This document shows, piece after piece, positions 31,139-39,995 of a DNA stretch of 64,000 nt. The stretch comes from Azospirillum oryzae (GTDB taxonomy: Bacteria; Pseudomonadota; Alphaproteobacteria; Azospirillales; Azospirillaceae), in NCBI RefSeq assembly GCF_900177515.1, contig NZ_FXAK01000008.1, forward strand, positions 1 to 64,000. The letters run 5' to 3'. Each line of letters opens with the position of its first letter. The stretch's first letter is position 1. The notes under the pieces are model-generated. The model made no database searches. It saw only the letters and a program-made list of their open reading frames with translations, and was not told the DNA's origin. Both the position numbers and the translations under genes were made by a program.

Positions 31139-32167
31139 GTGGTTGCCCTGACCGTCGAAAAGCCGCATGTGCTGGCGCTCCGCCCCGAAAACGCCCCGGA
31201 TGCCGGACCGGTGAAGGCCGGCGAGGTGCTGGTCCGCGTCCAGCGCGCCGGGATCTGCGGGTCGGACCTGCACATCTACCACGGCTCCAACCCCTTCGCG
31301 GTCTATCCCCGCGTCATCGGCCACGAGTTCGCCGGCAGGGTCGAGGCGGTGGGCGACGGCGTGATCAATGTCGCGGCCGGCGACCATGTGGTGGTCGATC
31401 CGGTGGTGTCCTGCGGTCGCTGTTATGCCTGCCGCGCCGGGCGGACCAATGTCTGCGCCAATCTGGAGGTGTTCGGCGTCCATCGCGACGGCGGCTTCCG
31501 CAACCATGTCGTGGTGCCGGCGGCCAACGCCATCAAGGTGCGCTCCGACCTGCCGATCTCGCTGGCCGCATTGGCGGAACCGCTGTCGATTGCCGCCAAC
31601 GTGCTGTCGCGCACCGGCATCGGGCCCGACGACACGCTGCTGGTCTATGGCGCCGGGACGGTCGGGCTGACGGTGGTGCAGGTCGCCAAGCTGCACGGCG
31701 CCCGCTGCATCGTCGCCGACCTGGACGACAAGCGGCTGGAGCGGGCGAAGGAGTTCGGCGCCGACGTCGTTCTCAACTCCGCGCGCGTGTCGGTGCCCGA
31801 CGCGGTGCGCGACGAGAATGACGGGCTGGGTCCGACGGTGGTGATCGATGGCGCCGGCGTGCCGGCCCTGCTGGAGGAGGCCTGCCGCCTCGCCAGCCCG
31901 GCGGCGCGCATCGGCCTGCTGGGCTTCTCCCCCGCCCCCTGCAACATCAGCCAGCAGGAGATCGTGAAGAAGGAACTGACGCTCGTCGGTTCCCGCCTGA
32001 ACCGCCGCCTGCTGCCGCAGGTCATCGAGTGGCTGGAGAGCGGCAAGCTGAATCCTGCGGCGATGATCACCCAGGTCTTCCCGATCGCCGACGCCGCGAG
32101 CGCCTTCGCCCTGATCGAAAACGACCCGTCGAGCACGATCAAGGTCCAACTCGACTTCGAAAGCTGA
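31139..32167 (+). CDS. Zinc-dependent alcohol dehydrogenase (L-idonate/galactonate dehydrogenase type)
   Basis: 342 aa medium-chain dehydrogenase. Catalytic zinc ligands: Cys in GICGSDLH and the His-Glu pair in VIGHEFAG. The structural zinc lobe has the four-Cys pattern CGRCYACRAGRTNVC. The NAD fold begins LLVYGAGTVGLTVVQVAK. Closest known relatives by architecture are RspB, L-idonate 5-dehydrogenase and L-galactonate 5-dehydrogenase, often beside mannonate dehydratase-like genes. It probably oxidises a hexonate such as L-gulonate or L-galactonate to a keto-acid feeding fructuronate reductase. It begins with GTG, preceded by AGGGAG. It lies 41 bases after uxuB in the operon. Confidence 0.75.
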   Translation: MVALTVEKPHVLALRPENAPDAGPVKAGEVLVRVQRAGICGSDLHIYHGSNPFAVYPRVIGHEFAGRVEAVGDGVINVAAGDHVVVDPVVSCGRCYACRAGRTNVCANLEVFGVHRDGGFRNHVVVPAANAIKVRSDLPISLAALAEPLSIAANVLSRTGIGPDDTLLVYGAGTVGLTVVQVAKLHGARCIVADLDDKRLERAKEFGADVVLNSARVSVPDAVRDENDGLGPTVVIDGAGVPALLEEACRLASPAARIGLLGFSPAPCNISQQEIVKKELTLVGSRLNRRLLPQVIEWLESGKLNPAAMITQVFPIADAASAFALIENDPSSTIKVQLDFES

Positions 32168-32232
32168 CCGCCCGCACACCCATTACCCAAAGCAAGGCGG
32201 ACGCGATCCGCCCAAAACGGAGGAACACCAGG

Positions 32233-33258
32233 ATGAACAGCAAGACCCCGATCTCCCGCCGCACGCTGGCCAAGAGCATCGGCCTCGGCGCCGGCATCGC
32301 CGCCGGTGCGACGCTGCTGGGCGGCATCGCCGCTCCCGCCATCGTCCGTGCCCAGGCCAAGACGACGCTGAAGCTCGGCCACCTCGCCAACGAGGAGAAT
32401 GTCTGGCACAAGGCCTCGCTGGTGTTCGCCGAGGAAGTCGCCAAGCGCACCAACGGCGCGGTCGAGGTCAAGGTGTTCCCCAACGAGCAGCTCGGCAAGG
32501 AAACCGACCTGATCAAGGGCATCCAGCTCGGCACCATCGACTTCACCATCACCGGTGAATCGCTGCAGAACTGGGCGCCGGCCGCGGCGCTGCTGGCGGT
32601 TCCCTACGCCATCCGCGACCTCAACCATCTCGACAAGGTCGTCACCGGCGAGCCGGGCAAGAAGATCGCCGACGCCATCGAGCAGAAGACCCAGCTGGTC
32701 CCGCTGACCTACTTCGCCCGCGGCCCGCGCAACCTGACCAGCAAGCGCCCGATCAAGTCGCCGGACGAGCTGAACGGCCTGAAGATGCGCGTTCCCAACG
32801 TGCCGCTGTTCGTGTCCTTCTGGCAGGGTCTGGGCGCCAAGCCGACGCCGATGGCCTTCTCGGAGGTCTTCACCGGCCTGCAGAACGACACCATCGAGGC
32901 GCAGGAGAACCCGCTGGCCCTGATCAAGTCGGCGAGCTTCTACGAGGTCCAGAAATACGTGAACCTGACGGAGCACGTCATCAGCTGGATCTATCTGGTC
33001 GGCGGGTCGAAGAAGCTGAACAAGATGCCAGCCGAACAGCGGGCCGCCATTATGGAAGCCGCCAAGGCCGCCCAGGCCGCCGAGCGCAAGCTGTTCATCG
33101 AGGACGAGACCAAGTTGGCGGCCGACCTGAAGGCCAAGGGCATGGAGTTCATCACCGTCGACAAGGCCGCCTTCGCCGAGAAGGGCCGCCCGGCCGTCGT
33201 CGCGGCACTGTCGCCGGAGATCAAGCCGATCTACGACGAAATCCTCGCGGTGAAGTAA
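32233..33258 (+). CDS. TRAP transporter substrate-binding protein (DctP family)
   Basis: 341 aa periplasmic solute receptor. The N-terminus has a twin-arginine-type signal (SRRTLAKSIGLGAGIAAGATLLGG, cleavage near VRAQA). DctP-family blocks follow: KLGHLANEENVWHKAS, the conserved Arg that clamps a carboxylate (about residue 175, GLKMRVPNVP) and the FTGLQNDTIEAQENP stretch. It binds an organic acid and passes it to the DctQ/DctM permease encoded next. With uxuA and uxuB beside it, the ligand is probably a hexuronate or aldonate. GGAACACCAGG lies upstream of the ATG. Confidence 0.85.
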   Translation: MNSKTPISRRTLAKSIGLGAGIAAGATLLGGIAAPAIVRAQAKTTLKLGHLANEENVWHKASLVFAEEVAKRTNGAVEVKVFPNEQLGKETDLIKGIQLGTIDFTITGESLQNWAPAAALLAVPYAIRDLNHLDKVVTGEPGKKIADAIEQKTQLVPLTYFARGPRNLTSKRPIKSPDELNGLKMRVPNVPLFVSFWQGLGAKPTPMAFSEVFTGLQNDTIEAQENPLALIKSASFYEVQKYVNLTEHVISWIYLVGGSKKLNKMPAEQRAAIMEAAKAAQAAERKLFIEDETKLAADLKAKGMEFITVDKAAFAEKGRPAVVAALSPEIKPIYDEILAVK

Positions 33259-33275
33259 GCGGGAACCGAAGCCTT

Positions 33276-33294
33276 CACCCGCTTCAAGCGGGTG
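33276..33294 (+). promoter_or_regulatory. Hairpin between binding-protein and permease genes
   Basis: cacccgc and gcgggtg pair around a ttcaa loop, 17 bases after the dctP stop. There is no U tract. Such hairpins often stabilise the upstream message or partly attenuate, so more binding protein than permease is made. Confidence 0.4.
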
Positions 33295-33330
33295 GGGGTG
33301 TCCGCCCCACCAACCGCAAGAGCCTGTCCG

Positions 33331-33834
33331 ATGCGCAAAGCCTTTTCCGCCGCGGTGGCGGCCGTATCCGCCCTTTGCCGCTGGGGAACCCTGGCGGCCA
33401 TCGGTGTCCTCATCGTCGTCGTGACCATCCAGGTGCTGGGCCGCGTGCCGGGCTTCCCCTCGCCACCCTGGACGGAGGAGGTGGCCCGCTTCGCGCTGGT
33501 CCATCTCGTCGCCTTCTCCTGCGGGCTGGCGCTGCTGCGCGGCGAGCTGGTGAACGTCGACATGTTCATCCTGCTGCTGCCCAAGCCGCTGCAATGGGCG
33601 GTGGCGCGGGTGGTCGATCTGGCGATCCTGGTCTTCGCCGTCGCCATCATTCCCGGCGCCTGGGATTACGTCGTCGGCAGCATCGGCGAGCGGGCGCGCT
33701 CCATCAACGTGCCGATGATCTGGGTCTATGTCGTGACGCTGATCATCCCGGTGTCGCTCGCCTTCTTCTCGATCGCCCGGCTGGCCGGGCTCGGGCGTGA
33801 TTCCGCGCCGCCCAGCCATGGGGAAACCGTCTGA
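33331..33834 (+). CDS. TRAP transporter small permease subunit (DctQ family)
   Basis: 167 aa with four membrane helices (from LAAIGVLIVVVTIQVLG to VYVVTLIIPVSLAFFSI). It has the DctQ hallmark W-(T/S)-E-E in PPWTEEVARFALVHLVAF. It pairs with the large subunit in a sodium-driven importer. I use the ATG at MRKAF (33331), not the longer frame. Its stop overlaps the start of the DctM gene by one base, so translation is coupled. Confidence 0.85.
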   Translation: MRKAFSAAVAAVSALCRWGTLAAIGVLIVVVTIQVLGRVPGFPSPPWTEEVARFALVHLVAFSCGLALLRGELVNVDMFILLLPKPLQWAVARVVDLAILVFAVAIIPGAWDYVVGSIGERARSINVPMIWVYVVTLIIPVSLAFFSIARLAGLGRDSAPPSHGETV

Positions 33835-35108
33835 TGGTCACCGCACTGTTCGTCACCTTCGCCGTCCTGCTGATCCTGGGCGCGCCGGTGGGCATCGCGC
33901 TGGGCGGCGCGTCGGCGGTCTATCTGGTCGGCAGCGACATCGACCTCGCGGTGGTTCCGCAGTTCATGTATGCGGGTATGGACAGCTTCGTCCTGCTCTG
34001 CATCCCCGGCTTCGTGCTGGCCGGCAACCTGATGAACGGCGGCGGCATCACCGACCAGATCGTGCTGTTCAGCAACCGGCTGGTCGGCCACATCCGCGGC
34101 GGCCTCGGCCTTGCCAACGTGACGGGGTCGATGGTGTTCGCCGGCATCTCCGGCACCGCGGTGGCGGAGACCGCCTCCATCGGCGCGGTGATGATCCCGG
34201 CGATGCGCAAGTCAGGCTACGACGCGCCCTTCGCCGCCGCGGTGACCGCCGCCGCCTCCACCGTCGGGCCGATCATCCCGCCCAGCGTGCCGATGATCAT
34301 CGTCGGCACCCTGACCGGCCTGTCGGTCGGCAAGATGTTCATGGCCGGCGCCATTCCGGGCCTGCTGCTGGGCGTCGGCATGATGCTGACGGTATGGATC
34401 CTGGCGCGGGTGCGCAATTACCCGAAGGAGCCCTGGCAGGGCTTCGGTGCGCTGCTGCGCGCCAGCCGCGGCGCCTTCTGGGCGCTGCTGATGACGGCGA
34501 TCATCCTGTTCGGCATCGTCGGCGGCTATTTCACCCCGACCGAGGCGTCGGTGGTGGCGGCGCTCTACGCCTTCGTCATCGGGCTGTTCGTCTACAAGGG
34601 CTTCAAGCTCCGCCAGCTGCCGGCGATCCTGCTGGAAAGCGCCATTGGGTCGGGCGGGCTGATTCTGCTGGTGGGCCTCGCCAACGTGTTCGGCTGGATC
34701 CTGACCAGCGAGCAGATCCCGCAGGCCATCGCCGCCTCGATGCTGGCGCTGACCACCAACAAGTATCTGATCATCCTGATGATCAACATCCTGCTGTTGT
34801 TCGTCGGCACCTTCATGGAGACGATCGCGGCGCTGATCATCCTGTTCCCGCCGCTGCTGGCGGTGGCGACCCAGGTGGGCATCGACCCGATCCATTTCGC
34901 CACCTTCGCCGTGCTGAACCTGATGATCGGCCTGACCACCCCACCCGTCGGCGTCTGCCTGTTCGTCGCGGCCAACATCGCGAAGATCTCGCTGGGCGCC
35001 ATCACCAAGGCGATCTGGCCCTTCCTGCTCTGCAACATCGTGATCCTGTTCCTGGTCTCCTACATCCCGGCATTGTCGCTCTGGCTGCCGAGCCTGCTTT
35101 TCCGCTGA
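33834..35108 (+). CDS. TRAP transporter large permease subunit (DctM family)
   Basis: 424 aa with about 11-12 membrane segments, the transport channel of the TRAP system. DctM motifs are present: LCIPGFVLAGNLMNGGGIT, GSMVFAGISGTAVAETASIGAVMIPAM, ASTVGPIIPPSVPMIIVG and LTTPPVGVCLFVAANIAKI. It belongs to the same operon as dctP and dctQ upstream and uxuA downstream, with a 45-base gap before uxuA. The substrate is inferred to be a uronate or aldonate from context. Confidence 0.9.
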   Translation: MVTALFVTFAVLLILGAPVGIALGGASAVYLVGSDIDLAVVPQFMYAGMDSFVLLCIPGFVLAGNLMNGGGITDQIVLFSNRLVGHIRGGLGLANVTGSMVFAGISGTAVAETASIGAVMIPAMRKSGYDAPFAAAVTAAASTVGPIIPPSVPMIIVGTLTGLSVGKMFMAGAIPGLLLGVGMMLTVWILARVRNYPKEPWQGFGALLRASRGAFWALLMTAIILFGIVGGYFTPTEASVVAALYAFVIGLFVYKGFKLRQLPAILLESAIGSGGLILLVGLANVFGWILTSEQIPQAIAASMLALTTNKYLIILMINILLLFVGTFMETIAALIILFPPLLAVATQVGIDPIHFATFAVLNLMIGLTTPPVGVCLFVAANIAKISLGAITKAIWPFLLCNIVILFLVSYIPALSLWLPSLLFR

Positions 35109-35153
35109 TTTTCCAAATTCCAAAGCCCCTCTCTTTCCAAGGAGTTCGCAGCC

Positions 35154-36350
35154 ATGGAACAATCCTGGCGCTGGTTCGGCCCCGAAGACGCCATCAAGCT
35201 GAACCACATCCGCCAAGCCGGCGCCACCGGCGTGGTCACCGCCCTGCACCACATCCCCTACGGCGTCGTCTGGTCGGTCGAGGAAATCCAGAAGCGCAAG
35301 GCGATGATCGAGTCCGACAAGGAACTCGGCCTCAGCTGGACCGTTACCGAAAGCCTGCCGGTGCACGAGGCGATCAAGATCGGCGAAGGCGACCTGACCG
35401 AGCTGTTCGACAACTACCGCCAGTCGATGCGCAACCTCGCCGCCTGCGGCGTGACCACCATCTGCTACAACTTCATGCCGGTGCTGGATTGGACGCGGAC
35501 GGAGCTGGCGGCGGCGCTGCCGGGCGGCGGCACCTCGCTGCGCTTCAACGCCCATGAGCACGCCGCCTTCGACGTTTACATGCTGGAGCGTCCGGGCGCC
35601 GAGGAGGACCACTCGCCGGAGGTTCTCGCCAAGGCCAAGGAATGGTTCGACCGCTCGTCGGAAAGCGACCGGGCGAAGCTGCTGTCGAACATCATGGCCG
35701 GCCTGCCGGGCGCCTATGACCGCTACGACATCCCCGGCCTGCGCAAGATGATCGCGCGCTTCAACGGCATGAGCGCCGACGGCCTGCGCGAGACGCTGGC
35801 CCGCTTCCTGCGCGAGGTGATCCCGACGGCGGAAGAGGTCGGCATCCGCATGGCGATCCACCCCGACGACCCGCCCCGCCCGCTGTTCGGCCTTCCCCGC
35901 ATCGTCAGCACCGAGGACGACCTCGCTCACCTCATCAACGCGGTGAAGTCGCCGAACAACGGCCTGACCTTCTGCACCGGCTCGCTGGGCGCGGGGCAGA
36001 CCAACGACGTGCCGGCGATGGCCAAGCGCTTCGCCGAGGACATCCACTTCGTCCATCTGCGCAACGTCGCCAAGGAGCCGGACGGGTCCTTCGAGGAAGC
36101 CGACCATCTCGGCGGCGATGTCGACATGGTGTCGGTCGTCACCACCCTGCTGGAGGAGCAGAAGCGCCGCCAGGATGCCGGCAACGACAACTGGCGCCTG
36201 CCCTTCCGCCCTGACCACGGCCACGAGCTGTTGGACGACGTCGGCAAGCCGACCCACCCCGGCTATCCGATGATCGGCCGCCTGCGCGGTCTGGCCGAGA
36301 TCCGCGGCGTGATGACCGCCGTCGCCGCGGTGAAGCAGCTGCCGATGTGA
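35154..36350 (+). CDS. uxuA: Mannonate dehydratase
   Basis: 398 aa, the usual length of UxuA. It dehydrates D-mannonate to 2-keto-3-deoxy-D-gluconate (KDG). Signature blocks: MEQSWRWFGPEDAIKLNHIRQAGATGVVTALHHIP, YGVVWSVEEI, the metal-binding stretch MAIHPDDPPRPLFGLPRIVS, TFCTGSLGAG and a C-terminal DHGHELLDD. CAAGGAG precedes the ATG. It is the last gene of the operon and converges with the sigma54 activator 17 bases away. KDG produced here would be phosphorylated elsewhere and cleaved by the KDPG aldolase encoded at 48.8 kb. Confidence 0.95.
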   Translation: MEQSWRWFGPEDAIKLNHIRQAGATGVVTALHHIPYGVVWSVEEIQKRKAMIESDKELGLSWTVTESLPVHEAIKIGEGDLTELFDNYRQSMRNLAACGVTTICYNFMPVLDWTRTELAAALPGGGTSLRFNAHEHAAFDVYMLERPGAEEDHSPEVLAKAKEWFDRSSESDRAKLLSNIMAGLPGAYDRYDIPGLRKMIARFNGMSADGLRETLARFLREVIPTAEEVGIRMAIHPDDPPRPLFGLPRIVSTEDDLAHLINAVKSPNNGLTFCTGSLGAGQTNDVPAMAKRFAEDIHFVHLRNVAKEPDGSFEEADHLGGDVDMVSVVTTLLEEQKRRQDAGNDNWRLPFRPDHGHELLDDVGKPTHPGYPMIGRLRGLAEIRGVMTAVAAVKQLPM

Positions 36351-36367
36351 GTGGGAAAGCGCCGGCT

Positions 36368-37888
36368 TCACCCGCCGGCGCGCATCCCCAGCCGGGCAAG
36401 TTTCTTGTAGAAGGCGGCGCGGGAAATGCCGAGCGCCCGCGCCGCCTCCGTCGCCCGGCCGCCGCTGGCCGCAAGCGCACGGCCGAGCAGCCCGCGCTCG
36501 AACTCGTCGAAGGCGTCGTCATAGCCCGGCAGGGGCACAGGCTGCGGCTTCGCCCGGACGACCGCAGGAACCGTGTCGGGAAACGCCCCCGCCGATTCGA
36601 CATCCCCCAGATTCGGCAGCGCCTCCGCAAGGTCGGCGGCGGTCAGGCGGCGGTTGTCGGTCAGCAGGCAGGCTCGCTCCAGCACGTTGCGCAGTTCGCG
36701 CACATTGCCGGGCCAGCGGTGGCGGCCCAGCGCCTCGACCGCTTCCGGAGTCAGGCCGCGCAAAGGAAGGCCGCTGCGGGCTGCAATCTCCTGCAGGATC
36801 GATTCGGCGATGGCCTCCAGCCCGCCGCCCATCTCCGCCAGGGCCGGCAGGCGGATCGGCAGCACGTTCAGCCGGTAATAGAGGTCGGAGCGGAAACGGC
36901 CGTCCCGGATCCGCTGCTCCAGATCGACATTCGTCGCCGCGATCACCCGCACGTCCACCTTCACCGGACGGTCGGAGCCCAGCGGTTCGATCTCCTGCTC
37001 CTGCAATGCCCGCAGCAGCTTGGCCTGCAGCCCCAGCGGCATGTCGCCGATCTCATCCAGGAACAGGGTGCCGCCGTCGGCGGTCTTGAAGCGGCCTTCG
37101 CGGCCCCGGCGGTCCATCCCGGTATAGGCGCCGGGCACCGCGCCGAAGAACTCGGCCTCCAGCAGTGTTTCCGGGATCGCCGCCACATTGACGCCGACGA
37201 AGGACCGGCCGCTGCGGGCCGACAGGCCGTGGATGGCCTGGGCGATCAGCTCCTTGCCGGTGCCGGTCTCGCCCAGCAGCAGGATCGGCGCATCGCTGCG
37301 GGCGGCAAGGCGGGCCTTGCGTTTGACCTCAAGGCAGACCGGGCTGTCGCCGACATAGCTCTGCAGCGTGTAGCGCGGCTGCCGCCCCTCGTCGAGCCGG
37401 CGCCGGGTAGCCGCCAACTCCGCCTCCAGCCGCGACAGCTCGGCCAGCAGGGGTTTCAGCCGGTGCAGGCTGTCATAGAGGACGAAGCCGACGGCGCCGA
37501 TGATCGCGCCGTGGTCGTCGGTCAGGGGAAAGCGCGTCACCACCAGCCGCTGGGTACCGAACAGCATCAGGTCGAGCAGGATCGGCTGGCCGGTCGCCAG
37601 CACCTGACGCATCTGCGAATGGGGGATGATCTCCTCCACCTCGCGGCCGATGGCCTCGGCGGGGTCGGAGATGCCGAGCATGCGGGCGTATTTCTCGTTG
37701 ATCCACACCACCCGCGCGTCGCGGTCGACCGCCACCGTGCCCTCGGACTGGGTTTCCAGCGCCTCGAACAGCGAGGGGATCGCGCGGCTGCGCAGCAGCG
37801 CCGCGTTTCCGGCGAAGGCATCACCTTCCAAGGGAACCGTCGCCATGTCCGCTGCGCCACGCCGGCCGCCGTCCGCCCGTTCCGTCAC
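36368..37888 (-). CDS. PAS-containing sigma54-dependent activator with altered GAFTGA loop
   Basis: 506 aa from GTG (GGGGGAG is eight bases upstream); an ATG 14 codons later is possible. An N-terminal PAS domain (about 40-140; VDRDARVVWINEKYARMLGI) is followed by an AAA+ ATPase (about 185-420) with Walker A GETGTGKE, Walker B GGTLFLDEIGDMP and a C-terminal Fis-type HTH (GGRATEAARALGISRAAFYKKLARLG). The sigma54-contacting loop reads GAYTGM instead of GAFTGA; Tyr is tolerated in some members, but the final Met is unusual. It is transcribed away from the 7TM kinase gene. The target operon is unknown; the neighbouring TRAP genes are candidates. Confidence 0.85.
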   Translation of the reverse strand: MTERADGGRRGAADMATVPLEGDAFAGNAALLRSRAIPSLFEALETQSEGTVAVDRDARVVWINEKYARMLGISDPAEAIGREVEEIIPHSQMRQVLATGQPILLDLMLFGTQRLVVTRFPLTDDHGAIIGAVGFVLYDSLHRLKPLLAELSRLEAELAATRRRLDEGRQPRYTLQSYVGDSPVCLEVKRKARLAARSDAPILLLGETGTGKELIAQAIHGLSARSGRSFVGVNVAAIPETLLEAEFFGAVPGAYTGMDRRGREGRFKTADGGTLFLDEIGDMPLGLQAKLLRALQEQEIEPLGSDRPVKVDVRVIAATNVDLEQRIRDGRFRSDLYYRLNVLPIRLPALAEMGGGLEAIAESILQEIAARSGLPLRGLTPEAVEALGRHRWPGNVRELRNVLERACLLTDNRRLTAADLAEALPNLGDVESAGAFPDTVPAVVRAKPQPVPLPGYDDAFDEFERGLLGRALAASGGRATEAARALGISRAAFYKKLARLGMRAGG

Positions 37889-38077
37889 CCTGGCCGCTCC
37901 CCCTGATCCTCGCCCCCCGTGTTATCGGGACCGCGCCCGGATTCCGCAATGGCCGAGAGCCCCTTGGGACAATGCCGACCACAGCGCCGCAGGCTCTTGC
38001 GGAGTCGCGGCCGGGCGGTCCATGCTGCGGCGCGAATCGCTTTCCGGAGCCAACTTGCTCGTCCCGTCCATTCAGCC

Positions 38078-39916
38078 ATGCTGACCCTGCCGGCCCTTCT
38101 CCTGCTTGCCGCGGTCCTGGCGACCCTGTGGACAGCGTGGCGCAGCTGGGCGCTGCCCCCCTTTCCCGGACGCTTCAACTTCGTGGCGATGCAACTGTCC
38201 GCCTCCTGGTGGGCGACGGCCGCCGCCATCGAGACCATCGTCCCGGCACCGGCGGACAAGCTTTTCTGGGCCGAGATGGCGTGGTTCGGCATCGTCTGCA
38301 CCCCCAGCTTCTGGGCGCTGTTCCTGTGGTCCTACACGCGGGAGGAACTGGCGGCGCGCTGGCGGCTGGTGCCGGTGACGGTGGGACTGCTCACCTGGGT
38401 GGCGGCGCTGACCAACGACGCCCACCGGCTGATCTACACGGCGGTCCAGCCGATCAGCGATGCACCGGGTGCGGCGCTGGTCTACAGCCACGGTTTGTTG
38501 TTCTTCGTCGTCACCATCTATCTCTATGCCTTCATGGTGATGAGCATCGTCGTCACCGCCAGCGGCATCCACCGGGCCACGCCAGCCTACCGTACCCATT
38601 ACCTGGGCTTCCTGATTGCGATGGCGGTGCCGTGGGTGGCGAATGTCGGTTACGTCACCGGCAACCTGACCCTGTTCGACCTTGACCCCACGCCCTTCAG
38701 CTTCCTGCTGATGGGCGCGGTGTTCTACTGGCTGATCACCCGGCGGCGCCTGTTCATCCTGCTGCCGGTCGCCCGCGATGCCCTGCTGGACGCGGTTCCC
38801 GACCCGGTGCTGGTGCTCGACGCCGACGGCAGGGTGGTGGAGGCGAACCCGGCGGCCCTGGCACTTGTGCCCGACGGCACGCCGCTCGGCCGCCGGCTGG
38901 CGGACCTCCCCGGCCTGTCGGCGCTGTCGCCACGGGACATCACCCTGCCGGTGCCGCTGACCCTGGAGAGCGACGGCGCATTGCGCAGCTTCGAAGCCAC
39001 GCGCGTCCCGCTCACCTCCGGCAACGGCGGCGGGCGTGCTGCGGCGCGCGAGGTCGGCTGCCTGCTGATGCTGCGCGACGTCACCCACCGCCGCCGGGCC
39101 GAGATGCGGTTGGAGGACATGGTGCGGCGCCTCGATCTCGCCCGGCTGGAGGCGGAGGAACGGCTGGTGGCGGAGCAGGAGGCAAAACGGGCGCTGAACG
39201 GCTTCCTGTCGATGGCGGCCCACGAGTTCAAGACCCCACTCGCCATCATCGACGGCGCCGCCCAGCTTCTGCTGATGGATGCGGAGGTGAAGGCTCCCGG
39301 CATGCTGCCGCGGCTGGAAAAGATCCGCCGGGCCGTGCGCCGGCAGGTCAATATCCTGGAAACCTGCCTTGCCGACGACCGGCTGAGCGACCCCGCCTTC
39401 GCGCTGCGCCGCGATCCGCTGGAACTGCCAGCCCTGCTGCGCGCCGCCGCTTCCGCCCAGGGCGACGCCGCGCCCGGCCGACGGATCGAACTGGAACTGG
39501 AGGGCTGCCCGGCGCGGATGACCGGCGACGGCCCGATGCTGGAGTTGTGCGTCCACAACCTGCTGAACAACGCGCTGAAATATTCGCCTCCGGGCACGCC
39601 GGTCCGGCTGCGCGCCTGGAGCGAGGACGGTCCGGACGGGCAATCGCAGCTGGCGCTGTCCGTGGCAGACCAGGGGATCGGCATTCCGGACAGCGAGCGG
39701 GAGCGGGTGTTCGACCGGTTCTTCCGCGCGTCCAACACCGGAACGGCGGCGGGCAGCGGCGTCGGACTGAACATGGTCCGCCGCATCGCCGCCCTGTATG
39801 GCGGCACCGTGACGCTCGACAGCCGGTTGGGGGAGGGCAGCGTCTTCACGCTGCGGCTCCCACTGTGCGAAGAGGCGCTCTGCGCAGACAGGATGGCCGG
39901 CATGCCGGTGGAGTAA
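38078..39916 (+). CDS. Histidine kinase with N-terminal 7TM domain and PAS
   Basis: 612 aa from the ATG at MLTLPALLLLAAV. Residues 1-220 form seven membrane segments of the HisKA_7TM kind (FNFVAMQLSASWW, FWALFLWSYTREEL, YSHGLLFFVVTIYLY). A PAS-like domain (about 230-345), a coiled linker and the kinase core follow: H382 in FLSMAAHEFKTPLAI, N box VHNLLNNALKYS, G1 ADQGIGIPDSER, G2 GSGVGLNMV. No receiver is attached and no response regulator gene is adjacent, so its partner is elsewhere. It lies divergently from the sigma54 activator and 79 bases upstream of a TRAP permease pair, which it may regulate. The signal is unknown. Confidence 0.85.
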   Translation: MLTLPALLLLAAVLATLWTAWRSWALPPFPGRFNFVAMQLSASWWATAAAIETIVPAPADKLFWAEMAWFGIVCTPSFWALFLWSYTREELAARWRLVPVTVGLLTWVAALTNDAHRLIYTAVQPISDAPGAALVYSHGLLFFVVTIYLYAFMVMSIVVTASGIHRATPAYRTHYLGFLIAMAVPWVANVGYVTGNLTLFDLDPTPFSFLLMGAVFYWLITRRRLFILLPVARDALLDAVPDPVLVLDADGRVVEANPAALALVPDGTPLGRRLADLPGLSALSPRDITLPVPLTLESDGALRSFEATRVPLTSGNGGGRAAAREVGCLLMLRDVTHRRRAEMRLEDMVRRLDLARLEAEERLVAEQEAKRALNGFLSMAAHEFKTPLAIIDGAAQLLLMDAEVKAPGMLPRLEKIRRAVRRQVNILETCLADDRLSDPAFALRRDPLELPALLRAAASAQGDAAPGRRIELELEGCPARMTGDGPMLELCVHNLLNNALKYSPPGTPVRLRAWSEDGPDGQSQLALSVADQGIGIPDSERERVFDRFFRASNTGTAAGSGVGLNMVRRIAALYGGTVTLDSRLGEGSVFTLRLPLCEEALCADRMAGMPVE

Positions 39917-39995
39917 TCCGGGTGGGAGATCGTTTCTTGCATTGATTGCCCGGTGAAGGGAATAATCCCGCTCCCTCCATCTGGACCCTGGCAAT

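Noticed and set aside
39917..39995. Sigma54 promoter for the second TRAP pair
   Set aside because: The closest match (GGGAGATCG...TTGC) has 12 or more bases between the GG and GC elements instead of ten.
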